Assembly: GCF_000472965.1 (NCBI RefSeq)
Contig: NZ_AXAU01000003.1
Location: 186,269 to 250,268 of the forward strand
Direction of reading: 5' to 3'
Origin: Bradyrhizobium murdochi
GTDB lineage: Bacteria; Pseudomonadota; Alphaproteobacteria; Rhizobiales; Xanthobacteraceae
DNA: 64,000 bases
Below are positions 55,910-64,000 of the stretch, one piece after another. A program made the translations under genes and the position numbers. The notes beneath the pieces are model-generated. The model had not been told where the DNA came from and made no database searches. It was given only the letters and a program-made list of their open reading frames with translations. The stretch's first letter is position 1, and every line of letters starts with the position of its first letter.

Positions 55910-57312
55910 TTTGAGAGTCCCATGTATTTAGGCAGCCAGAGCGTCAGCTCCGGGATGTAGGTGATGGCGACGAGCGCCAACAGGAGCGGCACCAGCCAAG
56001 GCAGGATCGCCATGGTGGTGCGCTCGACGGATAGTTTCGCCACGCGGGCCAGCACGAACAGCACCATGCCGAGCGGCGGGTGCAACAGACCGATCATCAG
56101 GTTCAGCGTCATGATCAGGCCGAAATGAATGGGGTCGATGCCAAGCTTGAGCACGATCGGCAAAAGGATCGGCACCAGAATGGTGATGGCGGCGATGGTG
56201 TCGATGAAGCAGCCGACGAACAGGATCAGGATGTTCGCCAACAGCAGGAACACCCATTTGTTCTGGGTGATGCCGAGCATCGCATCCGTCAGCGTCTGCG
56301 CCGCCTGCGACACCGTGAGCAGCCAGGCAAAGATCGAGGCCGCGGTGACGATGAACAGCACTGATGCCGTGGTCTCGATGGTGTCGAACGTCGCCTTGGC
56401 AACGGTCTGCAGCGTCATCGAGCGGTAACGCACGAGTCCGAGGAACAGCGACCAGATCACGGCGGCAACCGCGGCTTCGGTCGGCGTGAACCAGCCGAGC
56501 GTCATGCCGCCGATCAGGATCACCGGCGCCATCAGCGCCATCACGGCGGAGAAATCGAAATACCAGTCGAGCGCCAGCAGCGCCACGAGACCGATTCCGA
56601 CCGCCATGTTCACCGAGAGCCCGGCGACGACCAGCAACCAAACGACCACCGGGAACGCCAGCACGATCAGGATTTCGATCGCGGCCGAGCCGAGTTGCGG
56701 CCAGGAGAACGGCGTATCGCTGCCCCAGCCGTTCTTGTGGGCGAAATAGGCCACGGTTGCCATCATGGCCAGCGTCATGAACACGCCCGGAATCACACCG
56801 CCCAGAAACAGCGCGCCGATCGAAACGTTCGCCATCATGCCGTAGATCACGAACGGCAGCGACGGCGGAATGATCGGGCCGAGCGTGGCGGACGCCGCGG
56901 TGACGCCGACGGCGAACTCGGTCGAGTAGCCGTGGTCCTTCATTGCCTTGATCTCGATGGTGCCGAGCCCCGCGGCGTCCGCAATCGCGGTGCCGGACAT
57001 GCCGGAAAAGATCACGGAGCCGACGATATTGACGTGGCCGAGGCCGCCACGCATCCAACCCACCAGCGCGACCGCGAATTTGTAGATGCGCCCCGTCACG
57101 CCCGCGATGTTCATGAGATTGCCGGCCAGAATGAAGAACGGCACGGCGAGCAGCGGAAAGCTTTCGACACCGGCAATCATGCGCTGCGCCAGCGTGACAT
57201 CCGGCGTGATGCCGGTGACGAGAATATAGACCAGCGACGACACCGCCATCGAAAGCGCGACCGGCAGGCCGACCAGCATCAGCAGCAGAAATCCCCCGAG
57301 CAGCAGCAGCAT
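55906..57312 (-). CDS. dctM: TRAP transporter large permease (DctM)
   Basis: A 468-residue membrane subunit with about twelve helices. Conserved: SFPLLAVPFFILAGNLMNIAG, SGMSGTAIADAAGLGTIEIK, ATLGPIIPPSLPFVIYG, and GWFTPTEAAVAAVIWSLFLG. It moves the sugar acid bound by the DctP-type protein, driven by sodium or protons. Its ATG lies four bases after the dctQ stop. Confidence 0.94.
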   Translation of the reverse strand: MLLLLGGFLLLMLVGLPVALSMAVSSLVYILVTGITPDVTLAQRMIAGVESFPLLAVPFFILAGNLMNIAGVTGRIYKFAVALVGWMRGGLGHVNIVGSVIFSGMSGTAIADAAGLGTIEIKAMKDHGYSTEFAVGVTAASATLGPIIPPSLPFVIYGMMANVSIGALFLGGVIPGVFMTLAMMATVAYFAHKNGWGSDTPFSWPQLGSAAIEILIVLAFPVVVWLLVVAGLSVNMAVGIGLVALLALDWYFDFSAVMALMAPVILIGGMTLGWFTPTEAAVAAVIWSLFLGLVRYRSMTLQTVAKATFDTIETTASVLFIVTAASIFAWLLTVSQAAQTLTDAMLGITQNKWVFLLLANILILFVGCFIDTIAAITILVPILLPIVLKLGIDPIHFGLIMTLNLMIGLLHPPLGMVLFVLARVAKLSVERTTMAILPWLVPLLLALVAITYIPELTLWLPKYMGLSK

Positions 57313-57316
57313 GTCG

Positions 57317-57895
57317 TCAGCCTTCCGTTCCGTCGAATGCGCCGGGGCGCTCCAGGATGGAGTAACCGCGCCGCCAGTTCTCGACCGCGATCTGGATCGA
57401 GCGCGCGAACATCAGCACGAAGCCGAGCAGCACGGCGTAATAGACAAAACCCTTCTGAAACTCGATCGTGGTCATCCGCTCATCGTCGATGATCTGGATG
57501 AACTGCCAGACCAGCTTGATCGCATAGCCGAAGAACGCGATCCGGATCAGGTCGATGACCGTCGAGAGAACGCGCGCCGGCAGATGCGGCAGATAGCGAA
57601 ACAGCAGATCGACCTGGATGTGCCGCGACAGCCGCACGCACATCGCCGAGCCGATAAAGACCACGCCGATCAGGCAATAAGTCGCGATCTCCTCGGTCCA
57701 GGCGTAGCTGTCGTTGAGGACATAGCGGGTGAAGAACTGCAGGAAGACCGACAGCGCCATGATCCAGAAGATCACCAGCGCGAGCCAGTCCTCCGGCGCG
57801 TATCCGCTGAGATCGGCCCCCTTGGGGACTTCGTCCTCGAAGGTATGGGCGATCTCGTCCGCCGTGATCTGCTTGTGAACTTCAGCCGCCGACAT
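57317..57895 (-). CDS. dctQ: TRAP transporter small permease (DctQ)
   Basis: A 192-residue four-helix subunit. RYVLNDSYAWTEEIATYCLI and SRHIQVDLLFRYLP are the DctQ signatures. The ATG at 57895 is preceded by AGGAA; an upstream TTG in the same frame is ignored. A multi-palindrome element separates it from dctP. Confidence 0.92.
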   Translation of the reverse strand: MSAAEVHKQITADEIAHTFEDEVPKGADLSGYAPEDWLALVIFWIMALSVFLQFFTRYVLNDSYAWTEEIATYCLIGVVFIGSAMCVRLSRHIQVDLLFRYLPHLPARVLSTVIDLIRIAFFGYAIKLVWQFIQIIDDERMTTIEFQKGFVYYAVLLGFVLMFARSIQIAVENWRRGYSILERPGAFDGTEG

Positions 57896-57932
57896 TCGCT
57901 TATTCCTCAACTGGCGTCGCGTGATTGGCTCA

Positions 57933-58036
57933 CGTCATTCCGGGGCGGCTCGGAGAGCCGAACTATGGTGCGCAATTGCGCACCTGAGAATCTCGAGATT
58001 CCGGGTCGATGCTGGCGCGCATCGCCCGGAATGACG
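57933..58036. repeat. Multi-palindrome element, family G (dctP-dctQ spacer)
   Basis: Outer arms CGTCATTCCGGG (57933-57944) and CCCGGAATGACG (58025-58036). Inside are two perfect palindromes: GGTGCGCAATTGCGCACC at 57967-57984 and GAATCTCGAGATTC at 57988-58001. It lies within a transcription unit, between the binding-protein gene and the permease genes, and may protect dctP mRNA or lower read-through to dctQM. Confidence 0.86.
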
Positions 58037-58045
58037 ACTGCGTCG

Positions 58046-59023
58046 TCACTTCACCGCCTGGATGCGTTCCCAATCGGCCTTGCGATAGTTGAAGCTTTCG
58101 AAGCTCACATTCTTCATCACGGTGTCGCGGAACTCATCCTTGTTGACCTCAGTGACCGTCAGCCCCTTCTGCTTGAAGAAGTCGACAAGCTTGGCTTCGT
58201 TGGCCTTGATCTCGCCGGTAGCCTTCGCCGCAGCTTCCTGGGCGACCTCGGTGAAGATCTTGCGGTCTTCTTCCGACAGCTTCTTCCAGAGCGCGCCAGC
58301 GACGACGGTGTTGAGATGGTCGACGATGTGACCGGTCAGCACGATGTGCTTCTGCACCTCGTAGAACTTCTTGGCTTCGATGGTGGTAAGCGGATTTTCC
58401 TGGGCCTCCACGGTGCCGTTCTGCAGCGCGAGATAGACTTCCGCAAAGGCAATCGGCGCGGTGTTGGCGCCGCAGGCGCGCGGCATCGCGAGATAGGCCG
58501 GAACGTCAGGCACGCGAATCTTGAGGCCCTTCATGTCTGCGCAGGTCTTGATCGGCTTGTTCGAGGAAGTTTGGCGCACGCCGTAATAGGTCACGGCCAC
58601 GATGCGATGACCGGTCTTGTCCTCGTAGCCCTTCGCGAGCTCCTTGAAGACGTCGCTCTTGGTATAGGCCAGGAGATGATCGGCATCGCGGAAGGTGTAG
58701 GGATAATAGGTCACGCCGATTGGCGCGAAGCTCCTCGCGGCGAAGCTCGAGCCGGAAATGATCATGTCGACGGAGCCTAGCGCAAGCCCCTGGTTGATGT
58801 CGGTCTCCTTGCCGAGCTGCGAAGCCGGATAGACGTCGATCTGGTAGCGCCCGTTGGTCCGCTTGTTGATCTCGCCCGCGGCCCAGACGGACGCGGTGTG
58901 GAACGGCTCAGACGTTTCGTAAACATGGGCCCATTTCAGTTTGGTCTGTGCCAGGCCCGATGTGGTCGCGGCCAGCAGCGCCGCAGCAGACGCCGCGAAT
59001 GCAATCGTCAATTTCTTCAACAC
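58046..59023 (-). CDS. dctP: TRAP transporter substrate-binding protein (DctP)
   Basis: A 325-residue periplasmic protein with signal peptide (LKKLTIAFAASAAALLAATT, cleavage after GLAQ). KLKWAHVYETSEPFHTASVW, QIDVYPASQLGKETDINQG and IRVPDVPAYLAMPRACGANT are family blocks. The Arg that pairs with the ligand carboxylate is in the KIRVPDV segment. Start is GTG 59023, decided by GGAGG eight bases upstream. Context suggests a hexuronate or aldonate ligand. Confidence 0.92.
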   Translation of the reverse strand: MLKKLTIAFAASAAALLAATTSGLAQTKLKWAHVYETSEPFHTASVWAAGEINKRTNGRYQIDVYPASQLGKETDINQGLALGSVDMIISGSSFAARSFAPIGVTYYPYTFRDADHLLAYTKSDVFKELAKGYEDKTGHRIVAVTYYGVRQTSSNKPIKTCADMKGLKIRVPDVPAYLAMPRACGANTAPIAFAEVYLALQNGTVEAQENPLTTIEAKKFYEVQKHIVLTGHIVDHLNTVVAGALWKKLSEEDRKIFTEVAQEAAAKATGEIKANEAKLVDFFKQKGLTVTEVNKDEFRDTVMKNVSFESFNYRKADWERIQAVK

Positions 59024-59105
59024 GTGAATTTCCTCCGTCGTTACAATTTGCTTTTGGTACCCAACCGGACCGACATCCTCGCCGAACCGTTCGAATTCTC
59101 GTCGT

Positions 59106-59843
59106 TCAGCCGCTGCTTGCGCGGATGCGTGAGGCGGACGAAGCTTCCGCTCCGAAATTTTGCGCAAAGCGGGCCTGCGAACGCGCTAAGTGCTCGCGCA
59201 TCGCCACGCGGGCGGCATCGGAATCGTGCGCGGCGATGGCATCGCGGATCGCGCGGTGCTCGGCCAGCGCAGCATTCCAGGATTCCGGATTTTCGAAATA
59301 ATGCGCGAGCTTGGCGAAATACGGATTGAGCCGCTGGTCGAACAGCTCGCCGACCACGCGGACAAGGACGGCGTTGTCGAGGCATCCGGCGACCGCGACA
59401 TGAAACGCGCGGTCATGGATCATCGAGGCTTCGCCGGGATGCTGCACGGTGGCCATCGCCTCCAGCGAAGCGTCGATGCGCGCGATATCTTCGGCTGTCG
59501 CCACCCGCGCCGCCTGTTCGGCGATGGCGCCTTCGAGGAATTCGCGGGCGCGCAAGAGTTCGAATGGACCTTCGATCTCGGCCGCCAAGGGCAAAGGCGG
59601 TGCGAGCGCCGCCGGCTCACTGACATATATTCCGGAGCCGACGCGAATCCGAACCCTGCCCTCGACTTCCAGAGCAATCAGCGCTTCGCGCACCGTCGGC
59701 CGCGACACTTTCAACTGTTCGGCAAGATCGCGTTCGGTCGGAAGCCGGCTGCCCACACGGTACTCGCCGCTGTCGATCAAGGCGCGAAGCTGATCGGCAA
59801 CCTGGCGATAAAGACGTCGTGCTTCCACGGCTTCGAGCGGCAC
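59106..59843 (-). CDS. GntR-family regulator, FCD subfamily (UxuR-like)
   Basis: A 245-residue regulator. Winged helix LPTERDLAEQLKVSRPTVREAL near residues 30-52, then GSGIYVSEPA and an FCD domain with metal/ligand His in DRAFHVAVAGCLDN and EHRAIRDAIA. GTG at 59843 follows AGGGAG; a longer frame upstream reads through the promoter. It is the first gene of the TRAP-uxuA operon and divergent from uxuB, so it probably represses both. Confidence 0.88.
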   Translation of the reverse strand: MPLEAVEARRLYRQVADQLRALIDSGEYRVGSRLPTERDLAEQLKVSRPTVREALIALEVEGRVRIRVGSGIYVSEPAALAPPLPLAAEIEGPFELLRAREFLEGAIAEQAARVATAEDIARIDASLEAMATVQHPGEASMIHDRAFHVAVAGCLDNAVLVRVVGELFDQRLNPYFAKLAHYFENPESWNAALAEHRAIRDAIAAHDSDAARVAMREHLARSQARFAQNFGAEASSASRIRASSG

Positions 59844-59927
59844 GCTCGGCTCTCCCTGACGATCCCCCGAAGTGAATCGAATTTTTCTTGCTTGGTCAGG
59901 ACAAGGCCAATAAATCGGACATTGGCC

Positions 59928-59942
59928 ATTGGCCTTACCAAT
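59928..59942. promoter_or_regulatory. UxuR/ExuR-like operator between GntR and uxuB
   Basis: ATTGG (59928-59932) and CCAAT (59938-59942) form an inverted repeat ATTGG-CCTTA-CCAAT, close to the ATTGGTATACCAAT site of hexuronate GntR regulators but with one more central base. Half sites TTGG and GGCCAA occur on both sides (59892-59910, 59920-59927), so several dimers may bind. Confidence 0.5.
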
Positions 59943-59971
59943 TGACCAAAGGTTGATAGATCGAGCCTTCC

Positions 59972-61492
59972 ATGTCAAGCGACACGGCGAAAATCCCGGG
60001 TTTCAGCCCGAAAGACGGCAATTTCCGCCTTTCGAACGCCAACCTTCCTCGGCTTCCCGGCCAGATCCGGCAACCGGCATATGACCGCTCGCTGATCTCG
60101 CCAGGCATCGTTCATCTCGGAATTGGCGCGTTCCACCGGGCCCACCAGGCGGTGGTGATCGACGACCTCCTGACAGGCGGCGCTACGGATTGGGGAATCA
60201 TCGGGGCCAGCTTGCGCAGCCCGGCGACACGCGATGCCCTCGCCTCGCAGGACAGCCTTTACACGCTGGCCGTTCGTTCCGGCGCGGGTACCGATCACCG
60301 CATTATCGGCTCGGTTCTCGCTGTCGACGTCGCCGCCGAGAAACCCGACCAGTTGATCACGCGCCTGGCCAACCCGGCCACGCGTATCGTCTCGCTGACG
60401 ATCACCGAGAAGGGCTATTGCCATACGCCGCAGACCGGCGATCTGGACGAGCGTCATCCCGATATCGTTCACGACCTGCAGAATCCGGGCACGCCGCGTT
60501 CGGCCATCGGATACCTGGTGGCCGCGCTCGCACGCAGGCGCATCGCGGGCGATGCCCCCTTCACTGTTCTTTCCTGTGACAATCTCTCCGCCAATGGCCA
60601 AACAGTCGAACGGATCGTGACGCAGTTCGCCGCCTTGCGATCGCGCAATCTCGCCAAATGGATTGAAGCCGAGGTGGCCTTCCCTTCGACCATGGTGGAC
60701 CGGATCGTGCCGGAGACCACGGACCTCGACCGGGCGGAGATTTCTTCAGCGCTCGGCATGATCGACGCATGGCCCATTATCACAGAACCGTTCACGCAAT
60801 GGATCGTTGAAGACCGCTTTCCGGCCGGACGGCCGGACTTTGCGGCTGCGGGCGTGCAACTGGTTTCGGATGTAACGCCGTTCGAACATATGAAGCTGCG
60901 GCTGCTCAACGCCAGCCACTCGGCGCTCGCCTATCTCGGATATCTCGCAGGCTTTGAGACCATCGCCGCAACCATGACCGACCATCGCTTTGTGGCGTTT
61001 GCCCGACAGGTGATGCAAGACGCCGCGCCGACGCTGGCGATGCCTGAAGGCACTGATCTGGCGGCCTATAGCGCATCACTGCTGCAGCGCTTCTCCAATT
61101 CGGCCCTGCACCATCGCACCTGGCAGATTGCGATGGACGGATCGCAGAAGCTGCCGCAACGGCTGCTCGCGACCATGCAGGACCGGCTGCGGCTGGGGCT
61201 TCCGATCGATACGCACGCGCTCGCGGTGGCCGGCTGGATGCGTTACGTCACCGGCACCGATGAGCGAGGCCGCGCCATCGACGTGCGCGATCCCCTTGCG
61301 CGAGAGTTGGCTGATATCGCCGAGCGTTCCGGTCCGGTCGCAGAGCGGCTTGCTCCCGCGCTGCTGGAGGTCAGCTCCATCTTCGGCTCGCTCGGTAATG
61401 ATCCTCGCATGCGCGGCGCCGTCATCGAGGCGCTCACCAAACTTTACGCACTCGGTGCACGTCAGGCCGTACAGACATTTCAAGCGGCATGA
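59972..61492 (+). CDS. uxuB: Fructuronate reductase / mannitol dehydrogenase family
   Basis: A 506-residue NAD(H)-dependent long-chain dehydrogenase. IVHLGIGAFHRAHQAVVIDD is the cofactor-binding start, PSTMVDRIVPETT and the catalytic Lys in HMKLRLLNASHSALAYLG follow. The family includes fructuronate reductase (UxuB), tagaturonate reductase and mannitol dehydrogenase. Neighbouring uxuA favours reduction of D-fructuronate to mannonate. It is transcribed apart from uxuA across a shared operator region. Confidence 0.88.
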   Translation: MSSDTAKIPGFSPKDGNFRLSNANLPRLPGQIRQPAYDRSLISPGIVHLGIGAFHRAHQAVVIDDLLTGGATDWGIIGASLRSPATRDALASQDSLYTLAVRSGAGTDHRIIGSVLAVDVAAEKPDQLITRLANPATRIVSLTITEKGYCHTPQTGDLDERHPDIVHDLQNPGTPRSAIGYLVAALARRRIAGDAPFTVLSCDNLSANGQTVERIVTQFAALRSRNLAKWIEAEVAFPSTMVDRIVPETTDLDRAEISSALGMIDAWPIITEPFTQWIVEDRFPAGRPDFAAAGVQLVSDVTPFEHMKLRLLNASHSALAYLGYLAGFETIAATMTDHRFVAFARQVMQDAAPTLAMPEGTDLAAYSASLLQRFSNSALHHRTWQIAMDGSQKLPQRLLATMQDRLRLGLPIDTHALAVAGWMRYVTGTDERGRAIDVRDPLARELADIAERSGPVAERLAPALLEVSSIFGSLGNDPRMRGAVIEALTKLYALGARQAVQTFQAA

Positions 61493-61561
61493 TTGGCAGG
61501 TCAGAACCACCGGGTGGCAAGGCCACACCGCAACCGCCGTTCATCTCGGAAATTCAGCAGG

Positions 61562-62392
61562 CTACGGCGACAACAAGGTCCTGGTGAGTTGGTGATCGGG
61601 ATCGGCGAGCCCATCGATGACATCGAAATGATGCCGCCCGGGTTCTTCGATCACGCAGGTTTTCGCACCGAGCCCGGTCCAGATGTTGGCGAGAAGCGCG
61701 TTCTGGCGGACGAATTCCGGGCGCTCGGCGCTGCCCACCCAGCAGGTCACGCATGCATTCGGCATCGGCTCCAGCAATGCGGGGCTTTCCACGAGCGCTT
61801 CGGCCTCATCGATCCGAAGGTCCGTGTTCATGGCGGCCTTCATCAGCGGACGAAGGTCATGAAGGCCGGAAATGGAGACGGTGTGGCTGATGCGCGCCCG
61901 GACATCGTGCGGGAGCGGCGACGTCGCCGAAATCATACGCGTCACCAGATGCCCGCCGGCGGAATGGCCCGCCAGAAAAAGCGGACCTTCGACCATCGCC
62001 GCGGCGCGCTCGACGGCCGCGGCAATTTCGCGCGTGATCTCGGAGATGCGCACAGTCGGGCATAGCGTGTAAGAGGGCATCGCCACAGCATAGCCGCTTT
62101 CAACCGATCCACGGGCCAGATGCGACCAGAAGCTCTTGTCGAGCGCCTTCCAGAATCCGCCATGGACGAAGACGACCAGGCCCTTTGGCCGGCCCTCTCG
62201 TTTAAAGAGATCAAAGCGGTTTCGTGGGCGCTCGCCATAGCCGATGTCGAGCGTCGCACGGCCGCTGCCTTGAAGTGCGTCGCGATAGGCCTGAGCGGGC
62301 TGCACCCACGCCGCCGGCCAGCGTTCGCCGCCCGGAATGTTCGGAGCATTCGCATAGGCGTCGTTCCAGTCGGAAATCTGATGAAAAATCAC
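61562..62392 (-). CDS. Arylformamidase-like alpha/beta hydrolase (kynurenine formamidase)
   Basis: A 276-residue alpha/beta hydrolase. Oxyanion motif HGGFW (His77-Trp81), nucleophile Ser144 in AGHSAGGH, and a late catalytic His in GRHHFDVID. The HGGxW form belongs to the eukaryotic-type kynurenine formamidase (AFMID/BNA7), unlike the common bacterial KynB, which is a metal cyclase. GTG at 62392 is chosen as start; the frame runs further upstream. It is divergent from kynU-kynA, so it likely cleaves N-formylkynurenine. Confidence 0.83.
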   Translation of the reverse strand: MIFHQISDWNDAYANAPNIPGGERWPAAWVQPAQAYRDALQGSGRATLDIGYGERPRNRFDLFKREGRPKGLVVFVHGGFWKALDKSFWSHLARGSVESGYAVAMPSYTLCPTVRISEITREIAAAVERAAAMVEGPLFLAGHSAGGHLVTRMISATSPLPHDVRARISHTVSISGLHDLRPLMKAAMNTDLRIDEAEALVESPALLEPMPNACVTCWVGSAERPEFVRQNALLANIWTGLGAKTCVIEEPGRHHFDVIDGLADPDHQLTRTLLSP

Positions 62393-62490
62393 TTGGGTTC
62401 GGTTTCCATTTGATCTTGTGGGCTGGGCGGATGTCCGATCGATGCCGCAGGCAACCAGTCTATACCGGGAAGCGCAGCTTCCGCCCATAC

Positions 62491-62506
62491 ATTTCAAGCT
62501 TGAAAT
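62491..62506. promoter_or_regulatory. 16-bp perfect palindrome in the kyn divergent promoter
   Basis: ATTTCAAGCTTGAAAT is a perfect palindrome about 50 bp upstream of kynU and 100 bp upstream of the formamidase start. AT-rich and isolated in GC-rich DNA, it looks like an operator, perhaps for an Lrp/AsnC-type KynR or similar; no regulator gene is adjacent in the window. Confidence 0.6.
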
Positions 62507-62558
62507 AATTGATATCAGCGCGAATAATTCCGCCAGGGGGCGTGGACCAGGGAATGAC

Positions 62559-63752
62559 ATGACCGATTTCACGCGAACAAAATCCCTGTTCGCCATCCCG
62601 GATGGCGTGATCTATCTGGACGGCAATTCGCTCGGTCCCCTGCCCGCTGCAGCCGCCGATCGCGTCGGCCGCATGATATCGGAGGAATGGGGCAAGCACC
62701 TCATCAAGGGCTGGAACGTCGCCGGGTGGATGACGCAGCCGCGGCGTGTCGGCGACCGAATCGGCCGGTTGATCGGCGCTGCCGACGGAACGGTGGTGGT
62801 GGGCGATACGCTGTCCATCAAAGTCTACCAGGCACTGGCCTCGGCGCTCGAGCTCAATCCGTCGCGGCGCGTCATCTTGTCGGATAGCGGCAATTTTCCT
62901 TCCGATCTCTACATCGCCAGCGGTCTGCTTGAAACGCTCGGCCGTGGTTACGAATTGAAGGTCGTGGACCCCGAAGACGTCGAAGACGCTATCGACGAGA
63001 CAATCGCGGTGCTGATGCTCACCGAGGTCGACTATCGCACCGGCCGGCTGCACGACATGAGTACGCTGACCCGCAGGGCGCACGCCGCCGGCGCCTTGAC
63101 GGTCTGGGATCTGGCGCATTCCGCGGGCGCGATCCCGGTCGACTTGAAAGGAGCCGAAGCCGATTTCGCCGTCGGCTGCACCTACAAATATCTCAATGCC
63201 GGTCCTGGCGCGCCAGCCTTCATCTATGTAGCGCCGAAGCACGCCGATACGGCGCGGCCGGCGCTTTCCGGTTGGATGGGTCATCATGCGCCCTTTGCCT
63301 TTGACCTCGACTATCGGGCCGGGCCGGGCATTGAGCGAATGCGGGTGGGTACGCCTCCGATCATTGCGATGGCCGCGCTCGACGCCGCCCTCGACGTCTG
63401 GGACGGCGTCAGCATGACCGATGTGCGTCATGCATCGATCGCGCTCGCCGACCTGTTCATCCGCGAAGTCGAACGACGTTGTCCCGAGCTGACGCTGGCT
63501 TCGCCGCGGGACGCAAAGCGGCGCGGCAGCCAGGCTTCATTTCGTCACCCGGATGGCTACGCGATCATGCAGGCGCTGATCGCGCGCGACGTGATAGGCG
63601 ACTTCCGCGCGCCTGATATGATGCGCTTCGGCTTTACGCCGCTCTACATCGGAGAAGCCGAGGTTCGCGCGGCAGTCGACGTCCTCGCCGACGTCTTGAC
63701 CAATCGCCGCTGGGATACTGCGGATTACCGCAAAAAGGGGCTCGTAACATGA
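62559..63752 (+). CDS. kynU: Kynureninase
   Basis: A 397-residue PLP enzyme that cleaves kynurenine to anthranilate and alanine. The PLP Lys210 sits in [16 protein letters not shown]. Other marks are [39 protein letters not shown] and GWMGH. ATG 62559 follows AGGGA. It overlaps kynA by ATGA. Confidence 0.95.
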   Translation: MTDFTRTKSLFAIPDGVIYLDGNSLGPLPAAAADRVGRMISEEWGKHLIKGWNVAGWMTQPRRVGDRIGRLIGAADGTVVVGDTLSIKVYQALASALELNPSRRVILSDSGNFPSDLYIASGLLETLGRGYELKVVDPEDVEDAIDETIAVLMLTEVDYRTGRLHDMSTLTRRAHAAGALTVWDLAHSAGAIPVDLKGAEADFAVGCTYKYLNAGPGAPAFIYVAPKHADTARPALSGWMGHHAPFAFDLDYRAGPGIERMRVGTPPIIAMAALDAALDVWDGVSMTDVRHASIALADLFIREVERRCPELTLASPRDAKRRGSQASFRHPDGYAIMQALIARDVIGDFRAPDMMRFGFTPLYIGEAEVRAAVDVLADVLTNRRWDTADYRKKGLVT

Positions 63753-64000
63753 CTGGCAAGCCCGACGACTCCGCGCGTGAGGCAGCCCAGATGTCGTTCG
63801 ACGGGCGCATGTCCTACAGCGATTATCTGCATCTGGAACGCGTTCTGAACGCGCAAGAGCCGCTCTCGGACGCACATGACGAACTGCTGTTCATCATCCA
63901 GCATCAGACTTCCGAACTCTGGATGAAGCTGGCTATCCACGAAATCCGTTCCGCCATCAAGGCGATCCGCCACGACCAGTTGCATCCCGCCTTCAAGATG
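63749..64000 (+). CDS. kynA: Tryptophan 2,3-dioxygenase (5' part, runs off the window)
   Basis: The first 84 codons of tryptophan dioxygenase. [20 protein letters not shown] and [19 protein letters not shown] are diagnostic. His52 corresponds to the distal active-site His55 of the Xanthomonas enzyme. ATG 63749 overlaps the kynU stop. It would form N-formylkynurenine for the divergent formamidase. Confidence 0.93.
   Translation, partial: MTGKPDDSAREAAQMSFDGRMSYSDYLHLERVLNAQEPLSDAHDELLFIIQHQTSELWMKLAIHEIRSAIKAIRHDQLHPAFKM

Noticed and set aside
55928..57058. A 376-codon minus-strand frame overlapping dctM
   Set aside because: Same-strand alternate frame of dctM; Arg/His-rich and lacking hydrophobic helices or motifs.

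Overview
The window is GC-rich and densely coded. Gene content, ATGA stop/start overlaps, frequent GTG/TTG starts and several families of palindromic intergenic repeats suggest an alphaproteobacterium of the Bradyrhizobium/Nitrobacteraceae type. That assignment is inference from style and content; no rRNA or marker gene is present. I see no phage, insertion sequence, integrase, CRISPR array, tRNA or rRNA. It is a chromosomal stretch of small-molecule uptake and catabolism genes, nearly all paired with their own transporter.

Layout. 0.2-11 kb: a single-chain biotin-dependent acyl-CoA carboxylase, an amidohydrolase, a NitT/TauT-type ABC transporter, a GntR/FCD regulator, an NTF2-like protein and a CodA-like amidohydrolase with altered active-site residues. 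A TGCATGCA motif recurs in the control regions here. 11-21 kb: an enolase-superfamily dehydratase, an orphan LivK-type binding protein, a small secreted protein, hydantoinase/oxoprolinase subunits A and B, an MFS carrier, a CmcJ/NvfI-type oxygenase, a decayed SDR and HU. 21-31.8 kb: a peptide/opine-type ABC system with a fused double ATPase, an FAD amine oxidase, a VOC protein, and a biuret hydrolase-like enzyme in operon with an NCS2 permease.

32-46 kb: an orphan protein resembling six-hairpin glycosidases; a long minus-strand array with a carbohydrate-type ABC importer (no ATPase), an AroE homologue lacking the shikimate-binding serines, a DUF3830 protein, a PuuE-type allantoinase and an M20 carbamoyl/allantoate hydrolase; then a GntR regulator, an LLM monooxygenase, a quinone oxidoreductase, a DUF2889 protein and a SulP carrier without STAS domain. 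46.4-53.4 kb: a complete Dpp-type ABC operon with two tandem, closely similar binding proteins. 53.6-61.5 kb: a hexuronate/aldonate module (GntR, TRAP DctPQM, idonate-type dehydrogenase, UxuA, divergent UxuB). 61.5-64 kb: tryptophan to anthranilate genes (alpha/beta-hydrolase formamidase, kynU, start of kynA), with a 16-bp perfect palindrome in the divergent promoter.

No gene set here is clearly a new defence or mobile system. The best candidates for undescribed biology are the two catabolic clusters whose enzymes have lost canonical substrate or catalytic residues (3.7-11 kb and 33.6-40.4 kb), the glycosidase-like orphan, and several unassigned operators.
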